Source: a virus. Taken from it: a DNA stretch of 64,000 nucleotides. Positions 39,487 to 48,519 of this stretch are shown here, one piece after another. Each line of letters opens with the position of its first letter. Within the stretch, counting starts at the first letter, position 1. The position numbers and the translations under genes are program-made. Where the stretch lies: positions 64,001 to 128,000 of the IMG/VR virus record IMGVR_UViG_3300049855_000348; one strand, given 5' to 3'. The notes beneath the pieces were generated by a model, which ran no database searches, was not told the origin of the DNA, and saw only the letters and a list, made by a program, of their open reading frames with translations.

Positions 39487-42024
39487 TCAGACAACGCCGA
39501 CGGCGGCGAGGGCTTCGGTGAAGTTCGCACCCTGAGCGGTGATGACGAAGCTCAGGATGATCTTCTCGGCTGCCTTGGTCGGTTCGACCACGATGTAGCC
39601 GTAGACCTCGTTGTTGTCACGAGCGGCACTGCTCGTGGTCTGAGCGTCAATCTTCACCAGGAAGTTGTTCAAGCCACGCTTGTTCTTCACTTCCTGGTAG
39701 ATCGGGGTCAGGATCTTCACCAAGCTGGCCCAGAGGACAGCGTCGTTCGGATCGAAGAGTTCCGGACGAACGGCGGCGACCGAGGTGCGCTTGATGTAGT
39801 TCAACATGCGACGCACGTTGACACGATCGAGAGCCGAAGCGGCACGCTGGAGAGTGCGCTGACCGAAGATGACCACGCCATCCTTGGGGAAGTTCACGAT
39901 CGGGTTGACGGCGTTGCCGTTCGAGTACATGAAGTCGCGGTCACCCTGGTTGTTCACTGCATTGCCCTGGATGCCCAGAGCACGCACGAGGCGACCACGC
40001 TTGAAGCCAGCCGGAGCGAACCACACCTCACCGACGTTATCGGAGTAGGCGATCTGTTCGAGGACGCAGACGCTGGGCGGAACCCAGATCGTGCCACCGT
40101 TGAACAGGTCCTGGACCGGGAGCCAGCCGTAGTACAGAGCACCGAAGCTGGAGTTGAAGGCAGCGGAGTTGCCGAAGCCACGACCGTTGTGCCAGTCAAC
40201 CACATCCTGCGGAGACAGACCCTTGGTGACATCGCTGCCCGAGGGCGGATCGACGATGTAGATCAGATCGCCGGCACCTTCACAGATCGACAGACCAGCA
40301 CGGACGACAGCAGCCTGATCGAAACCAGGAGCAGCCAGAATGCTGTTGTCGTAGGTCTCGCGGTTGGCGTAGCCGTAGAGGCCGGAGTTGTCAGCAGGGT
40401 TGCCGATGACTGCATCGACGAGGTCGTTGTAGTCTTCCGGGATGCCGCTCTCACCACCGGTGAAGGCAGCGTCCTGCGAGGTGTAGAACTCGTAGGCGTT
40501 CCAGGTCAGGAAGGACTTGGCTGCGACATCGCTGATCACGTCGATACCACCCAACGCCGTTGTCAGCGAGGTCGAATCGCTGAGCAGGGTGATGTCTGCG
40601 GCAGCGAGCGGCGAGATGCCGCTGAAGCCTTCGAGTGCATCGATGAAGCTGCCGCTGACACCAGACGGCTGGATGCGCAGGTTGACAGCCTTCTCGCCGA
40701 GTTCGTTCGTCTCACGGTACTCGACGGTCATGAGACCCGAGTCATCGTGGCCGAAGTACATCTTGGCGCTGTTGGCGTACTCACCAGGGCTCGAAGCCTT
40801 GAAGTGCAGCTTGAGCGAGTTGGTGTAGTCGAGGCGCTTGGTACGGGTGCTCGACAGATTGATGGTGCCGATGCTTTCGTCGACCGGGTTGACGATCTCA
40901 CCCTGCGGCAGGTTGGTACCACCGTTGACCAGGGTGACAGTGCCGGCGTCGATGAGACCAGAACCGTCGCTGCCCGCACCGTTCGCAGCGGTGACGATCA
41001 GACGGGCCGTGGTGTTGGCAGCCAGAGCGGACAACACTTCAGCAGCCGTGGTGACGGTCTCGTTGATGTTGACCGTGACTTCACGACCAGAAACGCTGAC
41101 TGGTGGCAGACCGGTGAAGGTGTTGCCGACATCGACGAAGGTGACCGAGATGCCATTGCCGGCGATGCCGGGCTTCTTGGCCGTCAACTGAAGCTGGCTG
41201 TACGGCGTTCCACCATCGTAGGCGTTGGTGGCGTAGCCGGGCTCGTTCGGGCTGACCGACGAGGTGTCGTCAACGAGCTTGAACTCCAGGTTGAGAGCGA
41301 CGAGATCAGCGAGGTTCGCCGTCTTGATGGCGATGAACTTCTGCACGCCGTTCACATTGTCTTCGACCAGGATGTTCTCAGCACGCAGCGGAGCGTCGAC
41401 CATCAAGCGGTTGAAGCGGTTGGTGAACTGATCGTAGTTCTCGAAGGTCTTCGTGGCGGAAGCCATCGGCACGAGCACCTGCACGAACGCACCGGAGCCA
41501 GTGATGGCAGCGTTGAGTTCGTCGAGAGTGGTGATCGGAGCGAAGGCGGCGGTGAAGATGTTCGAGGCACCGAAGCGGCGGACCAGGGCATCGAAGGCAT
41601 CCGAGCCCAGGAACGAACCACTGCGCTTGAACACCTGGATGGCGAAGGCGAGTTGGCCACCATTGATGGTGATGCCGGAATCGTCCTTGGCGAGATACAG
41701 GACCTGCGAGTTGACGACGATGGGCGAGTCAGCACTGGCGAAGGCTTCCGTGCCGTCAGTGACGCGGGTGTACCAGACCTGCGAGGTCTTGGACAGCGCA
41801 TTCATCACGGCGTGCATGCCGAAGCGTGCTTTACTGGTGCCGATCGCCGGTGGCTTGCCGAAGATGTTCGCAGCATTGGACTGCGAGGTCAGCAGCGTGG
41901 GTACGCCGACCGGTCCCTTACTGGCCACGCCAACCAAGGCGAGGACGGTGCTGGCGATACGGGCAGCGTAAGCCGACACATCGACTTCATTGGCGTAGGC
42001 ACCAGGGCTGAGATAGGTCGTCAT
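39487..42024 (-). CDS. Contractile tail sheath protein (T4 gp18-like), 845 aa
   Basis: N-terminus MTTYLSPGAYANEVDVSAYA and LALVGVASKGPVGVPTLLTS are the sheath handshake region. The C-terminal third (WHNGRGFGNSAAFNSSFGALYYGWL, GVVIFGQRTLQRAASALDRVNVRRMLNYI) matches the conserved sheath domain, ending IILSFVITAQGANFTEAL. At 845 aa it is longer than T4 gp18 (659 aa); the extra length is in the central beta-rich domains, which protrude from the sheath. Confidence 0.92.
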   Translation of the reverse strand: MTTYLSPGAYANEVDVSAYAARIASTVLALVGVASKGPVGVPTLLTSQSNAANIFGKPPAIGTSKARFGMHAVMNALSKTSQVWYTRVTDGTEAFASADSPIVVNSQVLYLAKDDSGITINGGQLAFAIQVFKRSGSFLGSDAFDALVRRFGASNIFTAAFAPITTLDELNAAITGSGAFVQVLVPMASATKTFENYDQFTNRFNRLMVDAPLRAENILVEDNVNGVQKFIAIKTANLADLVALNLEFKLVDDTSSVSPNEPGYATNAYDGGTPYSQLQLTAKKPGIAGNGISVTFVDVGNTFTGLPPVSVSGREVTVNINETVTTAAEVLSALAANTTARLIVTAANGAGSDGSGLIDAGTVTLVNGGTNLPQGEIVNPVDESIGTINLSSTRTKRLDYTNSLKLHFKASSPGEYANSAKMYFGHDDSGLMTVEYRETNELGEKAVNLRIQPSGVSGSFIDALEGFSGISPLAAADITLLSDSTSLTTALGGIDVISDVAAKSFLTWNAYEFYTSQDAAFTGGESGIPEDYNDLVDAVIGNPADNSGLYGYANRETYDNSILAAPGFDQAAVVRAGLSICEGAGDLIYIVDPPSGSDVTKGLSPQDVVDWHNGRGFGNSAAFNSSFGALYYGWLPVQDLFNGGTIWVPPSVCVLEQIAYSDNVGEVWFAPAGFKRGRLVRALGIQGNAVNNQGDRDFMYSNGNAVNPIVNFPKDGVVIFGQRTLQRAASALDRVNVRRMLNYIKRTSVAAVRPELFDPNDAVLWASLVKILTPIYQEVKNKRGLNNFLVKIDAQTTSSAARDNNEVYGYIVVEPTKAAEKIILSFVITAQGANFTEALAAVGVV

Positions 42025-42047
42025 TTGGTACTCCGGTGAAGGTCTGC

Positions 42048-42056
42048 GTTTATCTA
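42048..42056 (-). promoter_or_regulatory. TAGATAAAC motif upstream of the sheath gene
   Basis: Minus strand TAGATAAAC, then GCAGACCTTCACC. Same nonamer as at 39456-39464. Candidate late-promoter or processing signal. Confidence 0.35.
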
Positions 42057-42090
42057 CGGTTGGACGTAAACGACTGCTAGTCGCTCAAAG

Positions 42091-44310
42091 TCACATGCTC
42101 ACGACGGTACGTTCGGTTTCCGTAGCTTCCCCTGGGGAACCAACCACTCGAATCCGCTGGATGTAGCGTCGGAATGTGGGAACAAATTGGAAAGGAAGGC
42201 CAAGATAGGCTTCCAACTGAACTACCAGGGAACCCTTGACCGTACGTTCGGCATCGCCGTTTTCGACGTTGTGACTGTAGGAACGCAGCCAGAGAGGGAA
42301 GATTTCCTGGGGAACCGGCTGTGCGCCGACGAAATCAAGGGGATAGGCCATCTTCAGGTAGGAGAGGCCACCGTGGTGGTGGAAACGCTGAAGGATGGTA
42401 CCGATGGAGTAACGAAGGTCCTCCTCGAACTCGGCATAGACCTCGACAGCATAGGTCAGCTTCCAAGGAGAAGGCTTCGAGAAACGTGCGGCCCGGCGAG
42501 CCTGTTCCCGAGGTCCATCGTACAGCACACCAACGTAGGATTCTGGTGGGTGGTAGCGGTCACCGTTGTATTCCACCTGCTGAAGACGCAGCGTCACTAC
42601 CGGCTGTTTGGCACGCTCGTTACGCGCATCATCACCCTTCAGAGCTTTGATGGCGCGGATCGCCTTCTCACCACCGGCATACTCGACGCGGAATTCCAGG
42701 GAATGGCTATCATCGCGGGGTGTTTTGATCGTCCGGAACCAGTCAACAAAGGCTTTCTCATACGACAAGAAAGCCGGGATGAAGGGAATCACCTTCTCGT
42801 ATTGTTGAATGGCTGCCATAGCTTCTTCGTCCTCTTCTATGTAGACAGCCTCGGCGATCACAACAGGCGCAGAAATCTTGATCGAAGGGAAACTTACGCT
42901 GGTTGAGGCTGTGCCGGTTGCCGTGCCGGTTGGTGGTGTGACGGTGATGGTGCCGATGTCGCCGTTGCCATGAACGGTGACCAACACGTCGACCGTCGGA
43001 GCGTCCAAGACGACGGTTGCCAGAGATCCGGAGGTATTGGCCGAACCGGTTCCCTGTGCATCAATTGCAACAATTTGAACGGTACCGATGAGTGATGTCG
43101 CCGATGCCCCAGCCGTGGTGTCGGCTGTGGGTGCGGTGACGTTCACCGTGCTCAGGTTGCCAGAGGCGTTTGCAGAGCCTGTGGCGGACGATGTCGGTGC
43201 CGAGGTGGTGATGGTACCAATCGAGACCGAAACGGTCACGCCGGCACTGACAGTGGCCGTTGGGGCGATGACGACGACTGCCGGCAGCGAGGCGGTTCCT
43301 GTACCGTTGCCGGTGCCGGTCACCGTCGGTGAGGTAACCGTTACGGTGCTCAGGTTTCCAGAAGCAACGACGCTGACACTGCCCTGTGCCGTCGGAGCCG
43401 ACACGTTGACGGTGTTGAGGTTGCCGTTTACCGAAGCGGCACCAGTCGCCGATGCCGTCGGAGCGGTGACGGTGACCGTCGATAGCGAAGCAGAGGCAGT
43501 CGCTTTTCCGGTCGCCGATGCCGTCGGTGCGGTGACAGTGACCGTACCAATATCACCCGATGCACTGCCGGTTCCAGTTGTCGACGCCGATGCCGTCGGA
43601 GCGGTGACGGTGACCGTACCGATCGAGGTGTCAGTGTTTGCTGCACCAGTGGCTGAGGCAGTTGGCGTCGAAACGGTGACCGTGCTGATCGAGGCACTGA
43701 CATTCGCAGTGCCCGTCGCCGAAGCGGTCGGAGCCGAGACGGTGACGGTGTTGATTGAGGCATCGACAGCAGCAGCACCCGTCGCCGAAGCGGTTGGCGC
43801 GGTGACAGTGATGGTACCAATCGAAACGTCGACAGCAGTAGATCCAGCAGCCGAGGCGGTCGGGGTCGAGAGAGTGACGGTGCCAATCGAGGCATCAACG
43901 TTTGCGGTACCGGTCGCCGAAGCTGTTGGAGCCGTGACAGTGACGGTACTGATTGAGACATCAGCGATAGCAGATCCAGCAGCCGAAGCTGTTGGTGCGG
44001 TGACGGTGACCGTGCTGATCGAGGTATTGACATTCGCAGCACCGGTCGCCGAGGCTGTTGGAGCCGAGACGGTGACCGTGCTGATCGAAGTATCGACGTT
44101 CGCTGCACCGGTTGCTGAAGCGGTTGGTGCGGTGACGGTGACCGTACCAATCGAAGTATTGACAGCGGCAGATCCAGTCGCCGAAACAGTTGGTGCAGAA
44201 ACTACTACGGTACCGATATTACCAGATGCAACAGCGTCGGTACTGCCACTTCCGAAGAAGTTGCTGGCGAAGTGGTCGCTACCGAAGTGATTCCCATTCA
44301 GATAGCCCAT
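42091..44310 (-). CDS. Repeat protein fused to a conserved structural domain, 739 aa
   Basis: After MGYLNGNHFGSDHFASNFFGS, about 21 copies of a 22-residue repeat follow (consensus (D/N)xSIxTVTVxAPTASATGxA(N/A)V), about 66 bp each, to residue ~480. From residue 498 the sequence is a non-repetitive domain (YEKVIPFIPAFLSYEKAFVDWFRTIKTP, NGDRYHPPESYVGVLYDGP) with the character of a tail or head-completion protein. An internal ATG at 42819 with AGAGGA upstream could release that domain alone (242 aa). The repeats would form a thread- or decoration-like beta structure. Confidence 0.75.
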   Translation of the reverse strand: MGYLNGNHFGSDHFASNFFGSGSTDAVASGNIGTVVVSAPTVSATGSAAVNTSIGTVTVTAPTASATGAANVDTSISTVTVSAPTASATGAANVNTSISTVTVTAPTASAAGSAIADVSISTVTVTAPTASATGTANVDASIGTVTLSTPTASAAGSTAVDVSIGTITVTAPTASATGAAAVDASINTVTVSAPTASATGTANVSASISTVTVSTPTASATGAANTDTSIGTVTVTAPTASASTTGTGSASGDIGTVTVTAPTASATGKATASASLSTVTVTAPTASATGAASVNGNLNTVNVSAPTAQGSVSVVASGNLSTVTVTSPTVTGTGNGTGTASLPAVVVIAPTATVSAGVTVSVSIGTITTSAPTSSATGSANASGNLSTVNVTAPTADTTAGASATSLIGTVQIVAIDAQGTGSANTSGSLATVVLDAPTVDVLVTVHGNGDIGTITVTPPTGTATGTASTSVSFPSIKISAPVVIAEAVYIEEDEEAMAAIQQYEKVIPFIPAFLSYEKAFVDWFRTIKTPRDDSHSLEFRVEYAGGEKAIRAIKALKGDDARNERAKQPVVTLRLQQVEYNGDRYHPPESYVGVLYDGPREQARRAARFSKPSPWKLTYAVEVYAEFEEDLRYSIGTILQRFHHHGGLSYLKMAYPLDFVGAQPVPQEIFPLWLRSYSHNVENGDAERTVKGSLVVQLEAYLGLPFQFVPTFRRYIQRIRVVGSPGEATETERTVVSM
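42120..44310 (-). repeat. Array of about 66-bp tandem coding repeats (about 42880-44240)
   Basis: The repeats occupy roughly 42880-44240 of this gene. Each encodes a 22-residue unit around TVTVxAPTASATG. Copies are more alike in the 5' two thirds; later copies (toward 42900) diverge, consistent with expansion at the 5' end by slippage or recombination. Confidence 0.75.
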
Positions 44311-44318
44311 GGACTACC

Positions 44319-45056
44319 TTATGGGGTAAGCGTTACGACTGACCTGTTACCATCGACATCAGCCGTGGTAGCAACACGGTTTGCTGTGTCAGGCATGTTG
44401 CGGAATACAGTCGAGCCAGGACCTCCAGAGGCTTTGCCACACAGAACCGCAGCCATCAGGCGCAGAGTCTGTTTGACGGTGTAGCTGGCTTCAACGCCGT
44501 TGGCGAGATCCAACAAGGAATTGGCAATCGCATCGCGTTCGGTGCTGTCAAGCGTTGCGGTGATCTTTCCACCAGAGAGAGAGGCGGGGAGACGGGCACC
44601 TAGTGCAACCATCAACTCACCAAAGCTGCCAACAGCTTGGAGACCCGAGGTCTGTGCATTCCAAACGGCAACAGCAAGATTTTCTGGGCTGAGTGTCGTG
44701 AATGGAGTGATCGCACAACCGAGGATACCACGCATGAACGGTGTGATGGAAACCACCGAACTCATGCTCATAGAGCACGAACGAGTAGCTGGAGTGCCGA
44801 GTGTGATCGTCTGGACACTGTCCGTCCGCATCACGTACGACATCGAAACTACGCCGGGCTTCTCAGCCCAGATCCACGCCTGTCCTGGTGCATAGCCGAT
44901 CGGCACTGAGGAGTATTGGCTCCACTGTGGATTGATGAATTTATTACGTGACGCACCGGCACCATTCCAGTTCGCACGATCACCAGACAACGTCGATCCA
45001 CCAAGAGACCGGCCAGGGCTCTTGAGCAAAACCGAATAGTTGCCTAGCAGCGGCAT
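44319..45056 (-). CDS. Virion-type protein, 245 aa
   Basis: The N-terminal half is Ser/Gly-rich. The C-terminal 70 residues (IANSLLDLANGVEASYTVKQ, LRLMAAVLCGKASGG, GNRSVVTLTP) match a widespread phage tail/fibre-associated segment with 'lld...gie.g.t..qalRl..a.l.Gk.sg....fr...d...R..a..d..GNR'. Role uncertain, probably tail fibre attachment. Confidence 0.7.
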   Translation of the reverse strand: MPLLGNYSVLLKSPGRSLGGSTLSGDRANWNGAGASRNKFINPQWSQYSSVPIGYAPGQAWIWAEKPGVVSMSYVMRTDSVQTITLGTPATRSCSMSMSSVVSITPFMRGILGCAITPFTTLSPENLAVAVWNAQTSGLQAVGSFGELMVALGARLPASLSGGKITATLDSTERDAIANSLLDLANGVEASYTVKQTLRLMAAVLCGKASGGPGSTVFRNMPDTANRVATTADVDGNRSVVTLTP

Positions 45057-45059
45057 GTA

Positions 45060-46214
45060 TTAGCCCCAGCCGAAATCGAGGTGACCGTAGAAGGCGCTGT
45101 TGGTCGGGGTGTTGGCACCGTGGTAAAGCAGCCAGTGCAAGCACGCGCCATCGTACACGCGAGGCAGTGACGGCACCTGATGCATCAGGTCACGCTCAGC
45201 AGCCACACCGATGGTGGTCATCGGCAACGTGAGCAACGGCTTGGCGAGCACAGTCGAGAATTCACCCGACACATACGAGACCGACAAGTTGATCTGATCG
45301 ATCTTCTGGATGCCCGAATCGCCAGCGGCGAGTGGCATGAACGGCCCGTATTTGCCGGCACCGGTACCCGAGTAGAGAATCAGACCGTTTGGAGCAGCCG
45401 TCTTGCCGATCGGCAACGTACCGGGAGTCAGGTTGCCGGTGTTGTTCTGTTCATCGGTGTAGGTGATGCGCAAGTTCGGTGTGGCAGCGCCGAGCGGGGT
45501 GGCGTTGTTGGCAACCATGAATGCCTGCACACCACGACCCGAGGTGTAGCGAGGCAGGACCGAACTAACGGTGTGGGTACCGGTACCAGCGTCGGTGATG
45601 TTGACGGCGGTGCCGGCGACGGCGTTGGCATAGCTGGTGGCGAGCTTGAACGTCAGGTCCGACTGCTTGATGACGAAGTAGTCGGTAGCGAGCGATAAAC
45701 CAGCCGGCAGCGTGGTGGTCGTGGTCAACTGGACACGAGTCAGATTCTCGATGTTGATGTTGGTATGAGTGCAAACATCGGTTGGAGCATCAGCCGTGAA
45801 CGTGCTGAGCGCCGTGAGCGGATTGCTGGTCGCCTGATCACCCGTGGTGGTGGTTGAGGTCACGCGGTAAAAGCCGAGCAGGTCGACGAGCATCAGAACA
45901 GCCGGCATCGTTGTTGCGGCAGCACTGAAACCTGAAGCGTTGAGGATGTGCTTGTAATCCGGCGAGACGTTACCGCCGTGACGAATACCAGCAGCGCCCG
46001 CAACGGCATCGCTCAATTGCTGGAAGGCGAGGTTGGTACCAGCGTTGAGAACGGTATCTGCGGTGGGGTTACCACTGCCACGGCTCAGGCTGTTCCATTC
46101 ACCGGCAACACCTGCCGTGGTTGGCAGCATGTTTTTGTTCCAGTCAGTACGCAAGAATTTGCCGTTGACTGTGATCTCATTGATGAAGTCGTCGAGAGAG
46201 GAGAATCCAGGCAT
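45060..46214 (-). CDS. Virion-type protein, paralogue with inserted FCCH-like domain, 384 aa
   Basis: Shares its overall plan with the next gene (start MPGF.S..D.I, GxW.DLS/NSLSRGSGNP, DLLGFYRV/DYLLYYPF, GRGVQAFMV/GKGVQILPV, and GPFMPLAAGDSGIQKI/GPFLPLQDGDTGVRSI). About 85 extra residues (133-219) contain TDVCTHTN, LTTTTTLPAGLSLATDYFVI and FKLATSYANAVAGTAVNI, the signature often labelled FCCH-like in phage tail proteins. Confidence 0.75.
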   Translation of the reverse strand: MPGFSSLDDFINEITVNGKFLRTDWNKNMLPTTAGVAGEWNSLSRGSGNPTADTVLNAGTNLAFQQLSDAVAGAAGIRHGGNVSPDYKHILNASGFSAAATTMPAVLMLVDLLGFYRVTSTTTTGDQATSNPLTALSTFTADAPTDVCTHTNINIENLTRVQLTTTTTLPAGLSLATDYFVIKQSDLTFKLATSYANAVAGTAVNITDAGTGTHTVSSVLPRYTSGRGVQAFMVANNATPLGAATPNLRITYTDEQNNTGNLTPGTLPIGKTAAPNGLILYSGTGAGKYGPFMPLAAGDSGIQKIDQINLSVSYVSGEFSTVLAKPLLTLPMTTIGVAAERDLMHQVPSLPRVYDGACLHWLLYHGANTPTNSAFYGHLDFGWG

Positions 46215-46217
46215 GGG

Positions 46218-47072
46218 TTAGTTCCAGGTAGTGGAAAGGACACCGTGTAGCGAGACACCAGACAGCGATCCGTTCGGCAGGCAAAGGAGATTGAGATAGG
46301 CGTTGTCGTCAATCTCAGGAAGGAGCGAGCGATCAGTCACATATGATACTTCAACCGGAGCGTCCACGCCGCGCAAAATGAAGGAGGTGAGTGGTTTCAC
46401 GAGGACCAAAGTGAACAAACCGACATCCGAACCAAGCATAGTCACCGATTGGATCGAACGAACGCCGGTGTCACCGTCCTGCAATGGCAGAAATGGTCCA
46501 GCGCAACCATTGGTTGCTGTCGCTGTTGTTGCAATAGCACCGGTGAAAGTAGCAGTATTGAAAGTAACAGCAGGGGTTACTCTTCCAGCAACTCCATCTT
46601 GATTGGTATAGGTGACTGTGAACGACTGACCGCCCGTCTGCGCACCCACGAGAACCGGCAGGATCTGTACGCCTTTCCCGTCGGTGAAACGTGGGATCGG
46701 CACAGTATTATCCATCGTCTGTGGGTCTGTAGTTCCCTGATCAACGAATGGATAATACAGAAGATAATCGCACAAGATCAACGAGAGCGGCAAACCAGTG
46801 CCACTGCTCGATAGGATCATACTCTGCAATAATTTTTTCTTCGCTGGTGTTACCGGTGATCCGTGAAATAGACCTTCATTACCATTCAGAACTGCTGCCA
46901 CCAAAGGCGTGTTGGCGTAATAGTTCGGAATCGGATTGCCCGGTGCCATGCTGAGATCGTACCAAATGCCAGCAACCGTAACGACCGCAGGAGTCTTACG
47001 GAACGAAAACTCCCTAAGTTTTCCGTCCAGAGTTGCATCAACAATGGATTTGAAGTTAGGGAATCCTGCCAC
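46218..47072 (-). CDS. Virion-type protein, paralogue of the neighbour, 284 aa
   Basis: Shorter form of the gene at 45060, lacking the inserted FCCH-like domain. Conserved blocks include GIWYDLSMAPGNPIPNYY, ILCDYLLYYPFVDQGT and GPFLPLQDGDTGVRSI. Only 3 nt separate the two genes. Function in the virion unknown. Confidence 0.75.
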   Translation of the reverse strand: MAGFPNFKSIVDATLDGKLREFSFRKTPAVVTVAGIWYDLSMAPGNPIPNYYANTPLVAAVLNGNEGLFHGSPVTPAKKKLLQSMILSSSGTGLPLSLILCDYLLYYPFVDQGTTDPQTMDNTVPIPRFTDGKGVQILPVLVGAQTGGQSFTVTYTNQDGVAGRVTPAVTFNTATFTGAIATTATATNGCAGPFLPLQDGDTGVRSIQSVTMLGSDVGLFTLVLVKPLTSFILRGVDAPVEVSYVTDRSLLPEIDDNAYLNLLCLPNGSLSGVSLHGVLSTTWN

Positions 47073-47073
47073 G

Positions 47074-47514
47074 TTAGTCTACCTGGATGGTGAACGTTCC
47101 AGCAGCGATAACGGGCTGAATCGGGGGGACGATCGGAAGGGTGGTCGACAGAGGACCGGACCACAGGATCACACCAGCGCCGGAACTGGCGAGTCCGATG
47201 GATCCGTAGGTCGCAGAGGCACTACCAGCGGTGCATTGACCGAAGGTGATGGCAGCAACGTTCGAGATGGTATCGCCTGAACGAGAGAAACCAGAACCGG
47301 TGCGAGGAATGGCGACACGGGCGTAGCCGGTGTAGGAGACTTCGTTGGTTGACTGGGTGCCTGCTTCACCCGGATCCGCACTGTGCAGTGCGACGTAGAA
47401 GTTGCCTGGAGTTGCTGAGTTCTGAAGACCTGCTGCGTCGCCGACATCGGCCCAGTCGATGTTCAGAAACAGCAGATCGAGAAAGGCTGCTTCCGCAGCA
47501 TTGGACATACTCAT
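47074..47514 (-). CDS. Virion-type protein of the 'FYVALHxADPG' family, 146 aa
   Basis: GNFYVALHSADPGEAGTQST, NEVSYTGYARVAIPRTGSG and the final strands (GTFTIQVD) are a clear match to a common phage tail-associated family. Paralogue of the protein at 7213-7770, which is more diverged and carries extra VGDGGL motifs. Confidence 0.8.
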   Translation of the reverse strand: MSMSNAAEAAFLDLLFLNIDWADVGDAAGLQNSATPGNFYVALHSADPGEAGTQSTNEVSYTGYARVAIPRTGSGFSRSGDTISNVAAITFGQCTAGSASATYGSIGLASSGAGVILWSGPLSTTLPIVPPIQPVIAAGTFTIQVD

Positions 47515-47531
47515 GGCAGTTGGTCCTCAGC

Positions 47532-47951
47532 TTAGTTCTGGAAGCGGAATGGGGTCAGGAAGTTGACGGCGAAGTCACCGAGCGTCGAGACGATATCCGA
47601 GCCGAAGTCGACGTAGGCTACCAGTTCGTCGGCTGATGCCACACCACCACGGCGCTTGTAGATCACGCCGGCACGGGCGGTAATCGTCGCAGCCGGCCAT
47701 GTGGTGCTGGCGAAGGTGATGTCTTCACGATCGTTGGCGGTGTCCTTGGTGACCGTTGCAGCCGTGGCCTTACCACCCGAGGTGTAGCCGGTACCGGTTA
47801 CCTCGTTGGTCACGTCAGACCGCTTCATATGCGTGTCTTTGTTCGGGGTGTAGGCGCTGGTCACCAGCATCAGATAGAACGTGTCCGCATCACAATCGAT
47901 GACACCTCTGACGATATCATCAATGGCTGAGTTGTAGATGAGTGAAGCCAT
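47532..47951 (-). CDS. Phage tail-associated protein, 139 aa
   Basis: I start at MASLIYNSAIDDIVRG (47951, CGAGGAC upstream). Conserved features are FYLMLVTSAYTPNKDTH, MKRSDVTNEVTGTGYTSGG, and DITFASTTWPAATITARAGVIYK, typical of a widespread phage virion family with a jelly-roll-like fold. First gene of the leftward late block. Confidence 0.8.
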   Translation of the reverse strand: MASLIYNSAIDDIVRGVIDCDADTFYLMLVTSAYTPNKDTHMKRSDVTNEVTGTGYTSGGKATAATVTKDTANDREDITFASTTWPAATITARAGVIYKRRGGVASADELVAYVDFGSDIVSTLGDFAVNFLTPFRFQN

Positions 47952-48048
47952 AATGTCCTCGTAAGGGTGAACGAGTGCGAAGGTGGATGATCTAGTTACC
48001 CCTATCAATCGACCAATCTGACGGGGCTTTCTTTGGCTACATAGACTT

Positions 48049-48252
48049 ATGCGATACAAAGCGACCCGTGATGTCCCTCTCGGCGGCGGCCACATCGTGG
48101 CTGAGGGGCAGACCGTAGAGCTATCAGCCGGAACCCACATCCCCGGTCTGGAACCCGTCTTGGAGCGGGTACCGAGCGCCAATGCCCTGGAACACCAGAG
48201 CGGTGAGCGCAATCTGGATGCCCCAGGGCGCGGGAAGGTCCTCAAAGGATGA
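48049..48252 (+). CDS. Small hypothetical protein, 67 aa
   Basis: MRYKATRDVPLGGGHIVAEGQTVEL looks like a small beta-barrel start; the C-terminus is charged. No Shine-Dalgarno precedes the ATG. It begins the rightward block opposite the tail genes. Confidence 0.6.
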   Translation: MRYKATRDVPLGGGHIVAEGQTVELSAGTHIPGLEPVLERVPSANALEHQSGERNLDAPGRGKVLKG

Positions 48253-48491
48253 TCTTCGCCCGTTGCAAGCCCAACAAGGCCGGGATCCTGATCCTGGCTG
48301 ACAAACTCCACCGGGTGAAGCCCGGGTGGACTGGGCTTGTGCCACGGGACCTCTATCTGGCCAACTCCTCCTTCCTGGAGCCAGCCGAGGATCGGGCTCA
48401 GGAGGTGCCGAAGGAGGCCGACCCCTTTCGTCGAGGCAGTTGTTTCCATTTTCATGGCCAAGCTGGGTCCTGGTCCGCTCGTGCTGCTTGA
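48249..48491 (+). CDS. Small hypothetical protein, 80 aa
   Basis: ATGA overlap with the previous gene. Starts MIFARCKPNKAGILILADKL with a likely SH3-like strand order (RVKPGWTGLVPRDLY); the C-terminal third is polar. Function unknown, perhaps a minor virion protein. Confidence 0.55.
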   Translation: MIFARCKPNKAGILILADKLHRVKPGWTGLVPRDLYLANSSFLEPAEDRAQEVPKEADPFRRGSCFHFHGQAGSWSARAA

Positions 48492-48519
48492 AGACACCGA
48501 CCCTATTCTGGACTGAACC

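Noticed and set aside
39469-42039. Long open frame on the plus strand opposite the sheath gene
   Set aside because: It mirrors the sheath codons; the sheath frame has strong family motifs, while the opposite frame is Val/Asp/Arg-rich with no recognisable domain.
42880-44240. 66-bp repeats as a non-coding satellite or array
   Set aside because: The repeats keep one reading frame throughout and their differences are mostly conservative, so they are coding.
43088-44290. 400-codon rightward frame opposite the repeat gene
   Set aside because: It is the antisense of a low-complexity 66-bp repeat array, giving an equally repetitive VxVxI(x)A sequence; the leftward frame fuses to a normal domain.
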